Source of the DNA: Pseudomonas cremoricolorata DSM 17059 = NBRC 16634
GTDB taxonomy: Bacteria > Pseudomonadota > Gammaproteobacteria > Pseudomonadales > Pseudomonadaceae
Direction of reading: 5' to 3'
Length of the DNA: 64,000 nucleotides
Assembly: GCF_000425745.1 (NCBI RefSeq)
Contig: NZ_AUEA01000001.1
Coordinates: 372,001 to 436,000 of the forward strand
Below, in pieces: positions 43,944 through 54,300 of this stretch. The notes under the pieces were generated by a model. The model did no database searches. It had not been told where the DNA came from and worked only from the letters and a program-made list of their open reading frames with translations. How positions within the stretch are numbered: the stretch's first letter is position 1; each line of letters starts with the position of its first letter. Both the position numbers and the translations under genes were made by a program.

Positions 43944-45044
43944 ATGTCCGAAACCTTCCTCAATCCGGTCACCACTCAGACCTGGGTCAATGGCCGGCAC
44001 ACCGTGCGCTGCGTCAAGGTCATCCAGGAGACCTGGGACGTGCGCACCTTCTGCTTCATGGCCGACGCGCCGATCATGTTCTTCTTCAAGCCAGGACAGT
44101 TCGTCACCCTCGAGCTTGAGATCGACGGCAAGCAGGTCATGCGCTCGTACACCATCTCGAGCTCGCCATCGGTTCCGTACAGTTTCTCCATCACCGTCAA
44201 GCGTGTGCCGGGCGGTCATGTTTCCAACCACCTGCACGACACCCTGCATGAAGGTCAGGAACTGGCCGTGCACGGCCCGGTCGGTCTGTTCAACGCCATC
44301 GACTTCCCGGCCAGCAAGGTGCTGTACCTCTCCGGCGGTGTCGGTATCACTCCGGTGATGTCCATGGCGCGTTGGTTCTACGACACCAACGCCAACGTCG
44401 ACATGGTCTTCGTGCACAGTGCGCGTACGCCCAAGGACATCATCTACCACCGCGAACTCGAGCAGATGGCTTCGCGGATTCCCAACTTCGGCCTGCACAT
44501 CATTTGCGAGAAGCACGGCCTGGGCGAGCCGTGGGCCGGTTATCGCGGTTACCTGAACCAGCGCCTGATGGAGCTGATCGCCCCTGACTACATGGAGCGC
44601 GAAGTCTTCTGCTGCGGCCCGACGCCATACATGACTGCGGTCAAGCGCATGCTCGAAGGTGTCGGTTTCGACATGAGCCGCTACCACGAAGAGTCGTTCG
44701 GTGCCACGCCTGCCGAAGACAAGGCCAACGCGGTCGAGCACGCCGAGCAGGCCGCCGAAGCCCCGGAAATCGATGAATCCGACCTCAACCTGGTGGAGTT
44801 CATCGGCAGCGAGAAGAGCATCCGTATCGCCCCGGGCGAAACCGTGCACGCGGCGGCTGCCAAAGTCGGCCTGATGATCCCCAAGGCGTGCGGCATGGGT
44901 ATCTGCGGCACCTGCAAGGTGCTCAAGCTCGGCGGCGAAGTGGACATGGAGCACAACGGCGGGATCACCGAGGAAGACGAAGCCGAAGGCTACATTCTGT
45001 CGTGCTGCAGCGTTCCCAAGGGCGATGTGCGTATCGACTATTGA
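43944..45044 (+). CDS. gbcB: glycine betaine monooxygenase reductase subunit GbcB, 366 aa
   Basis: Passes electrons from NAD(P)H to GbcA. The N-terminal part is a ferredoxin-reductase: FAD motif VMRSYTISSSPS and NAD-binding VLYLSGGVGITPVMSMARWF. The C-terminal plant-type 2Fe-2S domain has Cys316, Cys321, Cys324 and Cys354 or Cys355 (CGMGICGTC...LSCC). I chose ATG 43944 (MSETFLNP), 6 nt after ggag; the ATG 6 nt earlier overlaps the ribosome site. Class IA/III-like arrangement for a two-component Rieske system. Confidence 0.93.
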   Translation: MSETFLNPVTTQTWVNGRHTVRCVKVIQETWDVRTFCFMADAPIMFFFKPGQFVTLELEIDGKQVMRSYTISSSPSVPYSFSITVKRVPGGHVSNHLHDTLHEGQELAVHGPVGLFNAIDFPASKVLYLSGGVGITPVMSMARWFYDTNANVDMVFVHSARTPKDIIYHRELEQMASRIPNFGLHIICEKHGLGEPWAGYRGYLNQRLMELIAPDYMEREVFCCGPTPYMTAVKRMLEGVGFDMSRYHEESFGATPAEDKANAVEHAEQAAEAPEIDESDLNLVEFIGSEKSIRIAPGETVHAAAAKVGLMIPKACGMGICGTCKVLKLGGEVDMEHNGGITEEDEAEGYILSCCSVPKGDVRIDY

Positions 45045-45056
45045 GGCAAACGGCAC

Positions 45057-45081
45057 GCCGTGAGCTGCAAGCTGCAAGTGA
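45057..45081. repeat. 'gcttgcagct' repeat, short copy after gbcB
   Basis: gccgtgagctgcaagctgcaagtga, the left half of the repeat seen in the his and dgc regions, placed 12 nt after the gbcB stop and directly before the gbcB terminator. Confidence 0.55.
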
Positions 45082-45082
45082 G

Positions 45083-45108
45083 AACAGGCCCGTGATGGGC
45101 CTGTTTTC
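45083..45108 (+). terminator. intrinsic terminator after gbcB
   Basis: Perfect 9-bp stem AACAGGCCC / GGGCCTGTT with loop GTGAT, followed by TTCGT after the stem T's. It ends the gbcB transcript. Confidence 0.75.
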
Positions 45109-45267
45109 GTATGGGGCAGGGATTCTGATCGGTGGTGGGTTTTTCGGGAACATGAGGGGTATTGGTGGGTCAATGGGGCGTTCGCTGCTGATGTCCTGAT
45201 ATTAATTGGCGGGAGCCTGCACTTTTCTTTATCGTGTGCGCCCCCTGCAACAACCCGAGATAGAGCC

Positions 45268-45498
45268 ATGCTGGAAGCCTCCCTTAATCAAATCGAGCAA
45301 CTGGTCACCGACCTGATGCAGAAGAACACCCAACTGACCGAGCAGAACGCTGCGCTGGGTCAGGAACTGGCTCAGGCCAAGGAAGAGAACGAAACCCTGC
45401 AACTGTCGCTGATGGAGCAGGAAGAGAAGCAGGGCAGCACCGCTGCACGTCTGCAAGCGCTGCTCGAGCGCGCCGGCGCCGGTACCGTGGGCGCATGA
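45268..45498 (+). CDS. TIGR02449-like coiled-coil protein, 76 aa
   Basis: Short protein almost entirely coiled coil: MLEASLNQIEQLVTDLMQKN followed by TQLTEQNAALGQELAQAKEE, with a heptad pattern up to about residue 65, then a Gly/Ala tail. This matches the small ZapB-like protein found just upstream of zapA in pseudomonads. It overlaps the next gene by 4 nt (ATGA), so the two are co-translated. A role in cell division as a ZapA partner is inferred from the neighbour. Confidence 0.8.
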   Translation: MLEASLNQIEQLVTDLMQKNTQLTEQNAALGQELAQAKEENETLQLSLMEQEEKQGSTAARLQALLERAGAGTVGA

Positions 45499-45797
45499 GC
45501 CTGCACGCGCAGCCGATCAAGGTCGTGTCGATTCTGGGCACCGATTACTCGATCAAGGCACCGGACGGCCAGGAAGAAACCCTTGCCGCTGCGGTGCGCA
45601 TGCTCAACACCAGCCTGAATGACACCAAGCGCCAGTACCCGACCCTGATCGGCGACAAGTTGCTGGTGCTGGCCGCGCTGAACTTGTGCTCGCGGCAGAT
45701 CGCCTTGCAGAACGAGCACCAGCAGACCCTGGCGCGCACCCAGGCGCAAATCGACGCAACTGTCGATGCCATTGCCCGGACCATCGGCCAGCCCTGA
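45495..45797 (+). CDS. zapA: ZapA-like cell division protein, 100 aa
   Basis: ZapA promotes bundling of FtsZ. The sequence shows the family pattern: VVSILGTDYSIKAPDGQEET, AAAVRMLNTSLNDTKRQYPT, GDKLLVLAALNLCSRQIALQ and a C-terminal dimerisation helix. Start overlaps the coiled-coil gene upstream. In pseudomonads the usual zapA locus is followed by 6S RNA and the 5-formyl-THF cycloligase gene; here ltaE converges instead, so this may be a second locus or a paralogue. Confidence 0.82.
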   Translation: MSLHAQPIKVVSILGTDYSIKAPDGQEETLAAAVRMLNTSLNDTKRQYPTLIGDKLLVLAALNLCSRQIALQNEHQQTLARTQAQIDATVDAIARTIGQP

Positions 45798-45858
45798 GCC
45801 CCCGATGTTCGAAGCGGGGGCATTGCGCCCCCGCCCACCTTCCTCCCCTGCAGGCCGC

Positions 45859-46899
45859 TCAGGCCTCGATGATCGCGCGGATATCCGCCGCCAGCGCGCG
45901 CACCCGCGCCTCTTCGGTATCCCACGAACACATGAACCGCGCGCCGCCGCTACCGATGAAGGTGTAGAAGCGCCAGCCCTTGTTGCGCAAGGCTTCGAGT
46001 GCCGCCTCCGGCATTTGCAGGAACACCCCGTTGGCTTCGACCGGGAACATCAGTTCAACGCCCGACAGGTCGCTGACCAGCGACGCCAGCAACTGCGCGC
46101 AGTGGTTGGCATGGGTGCCGTGGCGCAGCCAGGCGCCATCTTCCAGCAGCCCGACCCAGGGCGCGGACAGAAAACGCATTTTCGAGGCCAGTTGCCCGGC
46201 CTGCTTGCAGCGGTAGTCGAAGTCGCGCGCCAGTTCGTGGTTGAAGAACAGAATCGCCTCGCCGACCGCCATGCCGTTCTTGGTGCCGCCAAAGCACAGG
46301 ACATCGACCCCGGCCTTCCAGGTCAGCTCCGCCGGCGAGCAGCCGAGGAAGGCGCAGGCGTTGGTGAAGCGCGCGCCGTCCATGTGCAGGTGCAGGCCCA
46401 GCTCCTTGCAGGTAGCGCTGATCGCCTCGAGCTCGTCGGGGCGGTACACCGTGCCGACTTCGGTGGCCTGGGTAAGGGTCACTACGCGCGGTTTGGGGTA
46501 GTGGATATCTTGGCGCTTGAGGGCGATCTCACGAATCGACTCGGGTGTCAGCTTGCCCTCGTGGGTGCGTGCGGTAAGCAGTTTCGAGCCGTTGGAAAAG
46601 AACTCCGGCGCACCGCATTCGTCGGTTTCGACGTGGGCGGTTTCCGAGCAGATGACGCTGTGAAAGCTCTGGCACAGCGAGGCCAGGGCCAGTGAGTTGG
46701 CGGCGGTGCCGTTGAAGGCGAAGAACACCTCGCAGTCGGTTTCGAACAGGCGGCGGAAGTGATCGGCGGCCTGTTGCGTCCATTGGTCGTCGCCATAGGC
46801 GCGCTCGTGACCGCGGTTGGCGCGGTCCATGGCCGCCCAGGCTTCGGGGCAGATACCGGAGTAGTTGTCGCTGGCGAATTGTTGTGTGTTGTCTGGCAT
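45859..46899 (-). CDS. ltaE: low-specificity L-threonine aldolase, 346 aa
   Basis: PLP enzyme that splits L-threonine or L-allo-threonine into glycine and acetaldehyde. The PLP lysine is in DVLCFGGTKNGMAVGEAI (about residue 200); MDGARFTNACAFLG and YGDDQWTQQAADHF are family motifs. It fits the pathway because it yields glycine, which joins the betaine-derived pool used by GlyA. It is a single gene on the minus strand between the zapA-like gene and RHS protein 2. Confidence 0.92.
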   Translation of the reverse strand: MPDNTQQFASDNYSGICPEAWAAMDRANRGHERAYGDDQWTQQAADHFRRLFETDCEVFFAFNGTAANSLALASLCQSFHSVICSETAHVETDECGAPEFFSNGSKLLTARTHEGKLTPESIREIALKRQDIHYPKPRVVTLTQATEVGTVYRPDELEAISATCKELGLHLHMDGARFTNACAFLGCSPAELTWKAGVDVLCFGGTKNGMAVGEAILFFNHELARDFDYRCKQAGQLASKMRFLSAPWVGLLEDGAWLRHGTHANHCAQLLASLVSDLSGVELMFPVEANGVFLQMPEAALEALRNKGWRFYTFIGSGGARFMCSWDTEEARVRALAADIRAIIEA

Positions 46900-47150
46900 G
46901 ACGCTGTCCTGTGGTCGACGCAGACCAGCACTCTAAACCATCACACCGACAACCTGGAGCAGCGTTGGCCACAGCGGCCTGCAAAGCGGACCCAGCTCAA
47001 GTCATCGAGATCAAGCTGACCGGTCGCGTACGCCTATAACGTCATTCCTGGCTAGCCATGCGACGGCTTGAGTGAATGATCGGAGCACATCACGAGCTTC
47101 ACCCATTGCCGGCGCATGCCTAAGTTGGCGAGCATCGCGCTGGCGACTCA

Positions 47151-47996
47151 TCAATAGTCCAGGTTCGTGTCCGTGCGGATCGTGACTGCCTCGATCTCGA
47201 GCGACTTGAGGTGCTTCGCGATGAGATCCAGACGATAGTGAGGGGGCTGGTAGTGCCCAGAATAGTTGTCCACGTAAACCTGACCATCTCTTCTGAAAAT
47301 GTAGCCTGCCATGATCACTCTGTCGCTGGCGCCAGGATGCGAGTCGGTAAGCTCGGCGATGCTGGCATGCGACGGTAACTTATCGTCAGACGGGGCGCTG
47401 CCGATGGCCAGCTTGAGGTCGTCCGTCAATACATATTTGTTCGTCAGGGCAGGCTCGATCTGCTCGACGCCATTTTTGCTCTTAACGATTCTGTAGGTCA
47501 TGGTTGCAGACTTTATCAACTTCTTTGCCTTCAGAACTTCCGGCCCGAGTTCGAAGGCTCCGCGATTGGTCAACGTATTATTGGCGGAAGGAGCGAATGC
47601 GTTTGTAACGGCATCGATAAACGGTCGCGCGCTTTTGAGCAGTGTTCGAATCGGGACTTTTCCGCTGGGGTCCTGTGCATTCACCGGGTCACTGAAACAG
47701 TACACGTAGGCGTTTGTGCCACCTCGTTGAAAGGGGCTTAAGGTGTCTGGACTGATGAATCGCATCAGGCGCGGATTGTAGAGCCTATGCCCGTTTCCGA
47801 GGGCATAGCATTGCGTCGCAGACAGAAGAAACTGACCATTGAAACTCACAGTTCCAGTCGGGTCGATTGATTGATTCCCAACACCGTAGGGCGAATAACT
47901 GCTCAACTGGACGTGTACTGTACGTCGGGGCGTCACAGGGGATCGCAGAGCTGAAGAGTTGCCTTGCTGATGTGGCGATCGTTTATTCATACCCAT
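47151..47996 (-). CDS. orphan RHS-core protein 2 with a 'SGHYxP' C-terminal domain, 281 aa
   Basis: An N-terminal Arg/Ser/Pro-rich part, then the core module YALGNGHRLYNPRLMRFISP, SPFQRGGTNAYVYCFSDPVN, QDPSG (about residues 65-112), then about 165 unique residues. The C-terminal end (SHASIAELTDSHPGASDRVI, then YVDNYSGHYQPPHYRLDLIA) has a 'His-x-Ser ... SGHYxP' pattern that I associate with C-terminal domains of predicted polymorphic toxins. The activity is unknown. Start at 47996 has ggag 8 nt upstream. No immunity-type gene is found on either side (ltaE and glyA flank). Confidence 0.7.
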   Translation of the reverse strand: MGMNKRSPHQQGNSSALRSPVTPRRTVHVQLSSYSPYGVGNQSIDPTGTVSFNGQFLLSATQCYALGNGHRLYNPRLMRFISPDTLSPFQRGGTNAYVYCFSDPVNAQDPSGKVPIRTLLKSARPFIDAVTNAFAPSANNTLTNRGAFELGPEVLKAKKLIKSATMTYRIVKSKNGVEQIEPALTNKYVLTDDLKLAIGSAPSDDKLPSHASIAELTDSHPGASDRVIMAGYIFRRDGQVYVDNYSGHYQPPHYRLDLIAKHLKSLEIEAVTIRTDTNLDY

Positions 47997-48440
47997 GCCA
48001 CCGACTCCGTAGATTTCAGTGATGGATGTGAGGTTAATCTGAAGTGCTTGAGATCAAAACTGATAGAAGTGCTAGGCGGTCAACTTATCAATCCGTAGCA
48101 CCGAAGGCATCCTGAGGGTGCTGTGCAGATGCAGACTTTCGGCACCGCAACTGAGTTGCGATGGTTTGCCCTACGGCCCAGTTGGGCGGGGCGCGGAGGG
48201 GACAGTCGGTTTCGCTGATCCGGATCCGGCCTGCCTTGCAGGCTATCGCGGCTGACGGGTGCTTGCGGATGGATGCTCCGGCGGGCGGTTCGTCGGCAAG
48301 GGGCTTGATGTGGGCAATGTCGTAAACGCGCCATTGCAAGGCGTGCGCAGGCATCTGACTGCCCCCCGGCAGCCCTACCATCGCCACAAAGGGTCATTGA
48401 ACCCTCCAGACAAAAAATGATCGCTGCCGGGAGATACACG
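47997..48440. other. 444-bp region between RHS protein 2 and glyA
   Basis: Should hold the promoters of the divergent RHS gene and of glyA. The left 100 bp is AT-richer (RHS promoter side), the rest is GC-rich. A possible 99-aa minus-strand frame here has no recognisable features and is not annotated. I see no glycine-riboswitch-like structure. The glyA ribosome site is gggag. Confidence 0.5.
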
Positions 48441-49694
48441 ATGTTCAGCAAGCAAGACCAAATCCAAGGTTATGACGACGCACTGCTGGCGGCGATGAAT
48501 GCCGAGGAACAGCGTCAGGAAGATCACATCGAACTGATCGCCTCGGAAAACTACACCAGCAAGCGCGTGATGCAGGCCCAGGGCAGCGGCCTGACCAACA
48601 AGTACGCCGAAGGCTATCCAGGCAAGCGTTACTACGGTGGTTGCGAGCACGTCGACAAGGTCGAGGCGCTGGCCATCGAGCGCGCCAAGCAGCTGTTCGG
48701 TGCCGACTACGCCAACGTCCAGCCGCATTCCGGTTCCTCGGCCAACAGCGCCGTTTACCTGGCCCTGCTGCAAGCCGGCGACACCATCCTGGGCATGAGC
48801 CTGGCCCACGGCGGTCACCTGACCCACGGCGCCAAAGTGTCGTCCTCGGGCAAGCTGTACAACGCTGTGCAGTACGGCATCGACACCGACACCGGCCTGA
48901 TCGACTACGACGAAGTCGAGCGCCTGGCCGTCGAGCACAAGCCGAAGATGATCGTTGCCGGCTTCTCGGCCTACTCCAAGACCCTCGACTTCCCACGCTT
49001 CCGCGCCATCGCCGACAAGGTCGGTGCACTGCTGTTCGTCGACATGGCCCACGTCGCGGGTCTGGTCGCTGCCGGCCTGTACCCCAACCCGATTCCGTTC
49101 GCTGACGTGGTCACCACCACCACCCACAAGACCTTGCGCGGTCCACGTGGCGGTCTGATCCTGGCCAAGGCCAACGAAGAGATCGAGAAGAAGCTCAACG
49201 CTGCGGTCTTCCCGGGCGCCCAGGGCGGCCCGCTGATGCACGTCATCGCCGGCAAGGCCGTGTGCTTCAAGGAAGCGCTGGAGCCAGGCTTCAAGGCCTA
49301 CCAGCAGCAAGTGATCGACAACGCCCAGGCCATGGCCCAGGTGTTCATCGACCGCGGCTACGACGTGGTCTCCGGTGGTACCGACAACCACCTGTTCCTG
49401 GTCAGCCTGATCCGTCAGGGCCTGACTGGCAAAGATGCCGACGCCGCCCTGGGCCGCGCGCACATCACCGTCAACAAGAACGCCGTACCCAACGATCCAC
49501 AATCGCCGTTCGTGACCTCGGGCCTGCGCATCGGCACCCCGGCCGTCACCACCCGCGGCTTCAAGGTCGCCCAGTGCGTGACCTTGGCTGGATGGATCTG
49601 CGACATCCTCGACAACCTCGGCGACGCTGACGTCGAAGCCGACGTGGCGAAGAATGTCTCCGCCCTGTGCGCCGATTACCCGGTTTACCGCTGA
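48441..49694 (+). CDS. glyA: serine hydroxymethyltransferase GlyA, 417 aa
   Basis: PLP enzyme that joins glycine with 5,10-methylene-THF to give serine (reversible). Conserved segments [20 protein letters not shown], the PLP-lysine peptide [16 protein letters not shown] and HNLFLV-type end [10 protein letters not shown] are visible. Length is normal. It is placed before soxBDAG, whose activity supplies both glycine and methylene-THF, so here it works in the direction of serine, which SdaB then deaminates. Confidence 0.96.
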   Translation: MFSKQDQIQGYDDALLAAMNAEEQRQEDHIELIASENYTSKRVMQAQGSGLTNKYAEGYPGKRYYGGCEHVDKVEALAIERAKQLFGADYANVQPHSGSSANSAVYLALLQAGDTILGMSLAHGGHLTHGAKVSSSGKLYNAVQYGIDTDTGLIDYDEVERLAVEHKPKMIVAGFSAYSKTLDFPRFRAIADKVGALLFVDMAHVAGLVAAGLYPNPIPFADVVTTTTHKTLRGPRGGLILAKANEEIEKKLNAAVFPGAQGGPLMHVIAGKAVCFKEALEPGFKAYQQQVIDNAQAMAQVFIDRGYDVVSGGTDNHLFLVSLIRQGLTGKDADAALGRAHITVNKNAVPNDPQSPFVTSGLRIGTPAVTTRGFKVAQCVTLAGWICDILDNLGDADVEADVAKNVSALCADYPVYR

Positions 49695-49708
49695 GGGAGT
49701 AACCCTAG

Positions 49709-50959
49709 ATGAAACGCTATTCAGGCTTCGGCCTCTTCAAACACTCTCTCAGCCACCACGAAAACTGGCAGCGCATGTGGCGCACGCCGACCCCTAAAAA
49801 GGTCTACGACGTGGTCATCGTTGGCGGTGGCGGCCATGGCTTGGCCACGGCCTACTACCTAGCCAAAGAGCACGGCATCACCAACGTTGCAGTGATCGAG
49901 AAGGGTTACCTGGGCGGCGGCAACACCGCCCGTAACACCACCATCGTGCGTTCCAACTACCTGTGGGACGAATCGGCCAAGCTCTACGAGCACGCCATGA
50001 AGCTGTGGGAAGGGCTGTCTCAGGACATCAACTACAACGTGATGTTCTCCCAGCGCGGCGTGTACAACCTGTGCCACACCCTGCAGGACATCCGTGACTC
50101 CGAGCGTCGCGTCAACGCCAACCGCCTCAATGGCGTCGATGGCGAGCTGCTCAATACCGAGCAGGTCGCGGCCGAGATTCCGTACCTGGACTGCTCGAAG
50201 AACACCCGCTACCCGATCCTCGGCGCGACCATCCAGCGCCGTGGCGGCGTGGCCCGTCACGATGCCGTGGCCTGGGGTTACGCCCGTGCCGCCGACGCCC
50301 TGGGCGTCGACCTGATCCAGCAAACCGAAGTGATCGGTTTCCGCAAGGAAAACGGCGCGGTGATTGGCGTGGAAACCAACAAGGGCTTCATCGGTGCCAA
50401 GCGCGTCGGCGTGGTCACTGCCGGTAACTCCGGGCACATGGCGCGTCTGGCCGGCTTCCGCCTGCCGCTCGAATCGCACCCGCTGCAAGCGCTGGTTTCC
50501 GAGCCGATCAAGCCGATCATCGACAGCGTGATCATGTCCAACGCCGTACACGGATACATCAGTCAGTCCGACAAAGGCGACCTGGTCATCGGCGCCGGTA
50601 TCGACAGCTGGGTCGGCTACGGCCAGCGCGGTTCGTACCCGATCATCGAGCACACCATGCAGGCGATCGTCGAGATGTTCCCGATTCTGTCGCGCGTGCG
50701 CATGAACCGTCAGTGGGGCGGCATCGTCGACACCTGCCCGGATGCGTGCCCGATCATCTCCAAAACCCCGGTCAAGAACCTGTTCTTCAACTGCGGCTGG
50801 GGCACCGGCGGCTTCAAGGCGACCCCGGGTTCGGGCAACGTCTTCGCCGCGAGCCTTGCCAAAGGCGAGATGCACCCGCTGGCCGCACCGTTCTCCATCG
50901 ACCGTTTCTACAACGGTGCGCTGATCGACGAACACGGCGCCGCAGCCGTCGCCCACTAA
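49709..50959 (+). CDS. soxB: sarcosine oxidase beta subunit SoxB, 416 aa
   Basis: Flavoprotein subunit of heterotetrameric sarcosine oxidase (sarcosine to glycine, with methylene-THF and H2O2). FAD-binding motif [20 protein letters not shown] near residue 35; the flavin-attachment region [15 protein letters not shown] carries the conserved residues next to the covalent His (seen as RN-x-R). C-terminal [16 protein letters not shown] is the DAO-family flavin clamp. It starts 14 bp after glyA, first of soxBDAG. Confidence 0.95.
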   Translation: MKRYSGFGLFKHSLSHHENWQRMWRTPTPKKVYDVVIVGGGGHGLATAYYLAKEHGITNVAVIEKGYLGGGNTARNTTIVRSNYLWDESAKLYEHAMKLWEGLSQDINYNVMFSQRGVYNLCHTLQDIRDSERRVNANRLNGVDGELLNTEQVAAEIPYLDCSKNTRYPILGATIQRRGGVARHDAVAWGYARAADALGVDLIQQTEVIGFRKENGAVIGVETNKGFIGAKRVGVVTAGNSGHMARLAGFRLPLESHPLQALVSEPIKPIIDSVIMSNAVHGYISQSDKGDLVIGAGIDSWVGYGQRGSYPIIEHTMQAIVEMFPILSRVRMNRQWGGIVDTCPDACPIISKTPVKNLFFNCGWGTGGFKATPGSGNVFAASLAKGEMHPLAAPFSIDRFYNGALIDEHGAAAVAH

Positions 50960-50974
50960 TCGGAGACAACCTTC

Positions 50975-51310
50975 ATGTTGCATATTTTCTGTCCCCATTG
51001 CGGCGAGCTGCGCTCCGAAGAAGAGTTCCACGCTTCCGGCCAGGCGCACATCGCCCGTCCTCTGGACCCAAATTCCTGCACTGACGAGGAGTGGGGCACC
51101 TACATGTTCTTCCGCGACAACCTGCGCGGGATTCACCATGAGCTGTGGGACCACGTTGCCGGCTGCCGCCAGTACTTCAACGTCACCCGTAACACCGAGA
51201 CCTACGAGATCCTCGAAACCTACAAGATCGGCGAGCAGCCGAAGGTGACGGCTCGTGAAAACACACCCGCGACATCGGCGGCCGTCAACGAACGGGGAGA
51301 AAACGTATGA
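50975..51310 (+). CDS. soxD: sarcosine oxidase delta subunit SoxD, 111 aa
   Basis: Small zinc-binding subunit. The N-terminus MLHIFCPHCGELRSEEEFHA contains Cys6, Cys9 and His19, three of the zinc ligands; EWGTYMFFRDNLRGIHHELW supplies the rest and the tight core. The C-terminal tail is disordered. It overlaps the soxA start by 4 nt. Confidence 0.95.
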   Translation: MLHIFCPHCGELRSEEEFHASGQAHIARPLDPNSCTDEEWGTYMFFRDNLRGIHHELWDHVAGCRQYFNVTRNTETYEILETYKIGEQPKVTARENTPATSAAVNERGENV

Positions 51311-54300
51311 GCCAGACCTATCGCCTCTCCAGCGGTGGCCGCGTCGACCGCAGCAAGGTGCTGAACTTCACCTTCAACGGCAAGAGCTACCAGGGCTATG
51401 CCGGCGACAGCCTGGCCGCAGCCCTGCTGGCCAACGGCGTCGACATCGTCGGTCGCAGCTTCAAGTACTCGCGTCCGCGCGGCATCATCGCCTCGGGCAC
51501 CGAAGAGCCGAACGCCATCCTGCAGCTGGGCGCCACCGAAGCCACGCAGATCCCCAACGTGCGTGCCACCCAGCAGCCGCTGTACTCCGGCCTGGTCGCC
51601 ACCAGCACCAACGGCTGGCCGAACGTCAACACCGACGTCATGGGCATCCTCGGCAAGGTCGGCGGCAGCATGATGCCGCCGGGCTTCTACTACAAAACCT
51701 TCATGTACCCCAAATCCTTCTGGATGACGTACGAGAAGTACATCCGCAAGGCCGCAGGCCTGGGTCGCTCGCCGCTGCAGAACGACCCGGACAGCTACGA
51801 CTACATGAACCAGCACTGCGACGTGCTGATCGTCGGTTCCGGCCCTGCCGGCCTGGCCGCTGCCCTGGCCGCTGGCCGTAGCGGCGCCCGGGTGATTCTG
51901 GCCGACGAACAGGAAGAGTTCGGTGGCAGCCTGCTCGACACCCGCGAAACCCTCGATGGCAAGCCTGCCGCCGACTGGGTCGCCAGCGTCATCGCCGAGC
52001 TGCAGGCCATGCCGGAAGTGACCCTGCTGCCGCGTGCCACCGTCAACGGCTACCACGACCACAACTTCCTGACCATCCACGAGCGCCTCACCGACCACCT
52101 CGGTGACCACGCGCCGCTGGGTCAGGTGCGTCACCGCGTGCACCGTGTACGCGCCAAACGTGTGGTGCTGGCCACCGGCGCCCACGAGCGTCCGCTGGTG
52201 TACGGCAACAACGACGTGCCGGGCAACATGCTGGCCGGCGCCATTTCGGTCTACGTGCGCCGCTACGGCGTGGCGCCTGGCCGCAAGCTGGTGCTGTCGA
52301 CCAACAACGACCACGCCTACCGCGCGGCGCTGGACTGGCACGACGCCGGCCTGCAAGTGGTGGCCATCGCCGATGCCCGTCACAACCCACGTGGCTCGCT
52401 GGTCGAAGAAGCGCGTGCCAAGGGCATTCGCATCCTCACCTCCAGCGCCATCATCGAATCGCGTGGCACCAAGCACGTCACTGGCGCCCGCGTGGCTGCC
52501 ATCGACACCGTGGCGCACAAGGTCACCAGCCCGGGCGAATGGCTCGAGTGCGACCTGATCGGCACCTCTGGCGGCTACAGCCCGATCGTTCACCTGGCTT
52601 CGCACTTGGGCGGGCGTCCGGTCTGGCGTGACGACATCCTCGGCTTCGTACCGGGCGATGCACCGCAGAAACGTGTTTGCGTCGGTGGCATCAACGGCGT
52701 CTACGCCCTGGGCGATGCGCTGGCCGATGGTTTCGAAGGCGGCGTGCGCGCAGCTACCGAAGCCGGCTTCCAGCCCACCACCGGCAGCCTGCCGAAAACC
52801 GTGGCACGCAAGGAAGAGGCCAGTGTGGCGCTGTTCCAGGTGCCGCACGACAAGGGCACTGCCCGTGCGCCGAAGCAGTTCGTCGACCAGCAGAACGACG
52901 TCACCGCTGCCGCCATCGAACTGGCGACCCGCGAAGGCTTCGAGTCGGTCGAGCACGTCAAGCGCTACACCGCGCTGGGCTTCGGTACCGACCAGGGCAA
53001 ACTGGGCAACATCAATGGCCTGGCCATCGCTGCGCGCTCGATGGGTATCACCATCCCGCAGATGGGCACCACGATGTTCCGCCCCAACTACACCCCGGTT
53101 ACTTTCGGTGCTGTTGCCGGTCGTCACTGCGGCCACATCTTCGAGCCGGTGCGCTTCACTGCGCTGCACAGCTGGCACCTGAAGAATAACGCCGAGTTCG
53201 AAGACGTCGGCCAGTGGAAGCGTCCGTGGTACTTCCCAAAACCAGGTGAAGACCTGCACACCGCCGTCGAGCGTGAGTGCAAGGCCGTACGTGCAAGCGT
53301 CGGTCTGCTGGATGCCTCGACCCTGGGCAAGATCGATATCCAGGGCCCGGATGCCCGCGAGTTCCTCAACCGCGTGTACACCAACGCCTGGACCAAGCTC
53401 GATGTGGGCAAGGCGCGTTACGGCCTGATGTGCAAGGAAGACGGCATGGTCTTCGACGACGGCGTCACCGCCTGCGTCGCCGACAACCACTTCATCATGA
53501 CCACCACCACCGGCGGCGCGGCTCGCGTGCTGCAGTGGCTGGAGCTGTACCACCAGACCGAATGGCCTGAGCTGAAGGTGTACTTCACCTCGGTCACCGA
53601 CCACTGGGCGACCATGACGCTGTCGGGTCCCAACAGCCGCAAGCTGCTGGCCGAAGTCACCGACATCGACCTGGACAAGGACGCCTTCCCGTTCATGACC
53701 TGGAAGGAAGGCAATGTGGGCGGCGTGCCGGCCCGTGTGTTCCGGATCTCGTTCACCGGTGAGCTGTCGTACGAAGTCAACGTGCAGGCCAACTACGCCA
53801 TGGGCGTGCTGGAAAAGATCGTCGAGGCCGGCAAGAAGTACAACCTGACCCCGTACGGCACCGAGACCATGCACGTATTGCGCGCCGAGAAGGGCTTCAT
53901 CATCGTCGGTCAGGACACCGACGGCTCGATGAACCCGGACGACCTGAACATGAGCTGGTGCGTCGGCCGCAACAAGCCGTTCTCGTGGATCGGCCTGCGT
54001 GGCATGAACCGCGAAGACTGCCTGCGCGAAGACCGCAAACAGCTGGTGGGCCTCAAGCCGGTCGATCCGAAGAAGTGGCTGCCCGAAGGCGCCCAGTTGG
54101 TCAACGACCCGAACCAGCCGATTCCGATGGACATGGTCGGTCACGTCACCTCCAGCTACGCCTTCAACTCCCTGGGCTACTCGTTCGCCATGGGCGTGGT
54201 CAAAGGCGGCCTGAAGCGCATGGGCGAGCGGGTTTACTCGCCGCAGGCTGACGGTAGCGTGATCGAGGCAGAAATCGTGTCTTCGGTGTTCTTCGATCCG

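Noticed and set aside
45095-45199. 34-codon Gly-rich frame (MGLFSYGAGILIGGGFFG...) after gbcB
   Set aside because: Its start codon lies inside the gbcB terminator hairpin and there is no ribosome site; more likely chance.
45798-45858. Expected 6S RNA gene next to zapA
   Set aside because: The 61-bp gap to the convergent ltaE is far too short for the ~180-nt RNA and shows no such fold.
46900-47150. Immunity gene for RHS protein 2
   Set aside because: Both strands checked; no frame longer than about 60 codons that is not a shadow of ltaE. The same search failed next to the other three RHS-core genes.
48088-48387. 99-codon minus-strand frame between RHS protein 2 and glyA
   Set aside because: No family resemblance, no ribosome site, and composition consistent with translated GC-rich regulatory DNA.
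47997-48440. Glycine riboswitch upstream of glyA
   Set aside because: No tandem aptamer-like conserved core or typical paired helices could be recognised.
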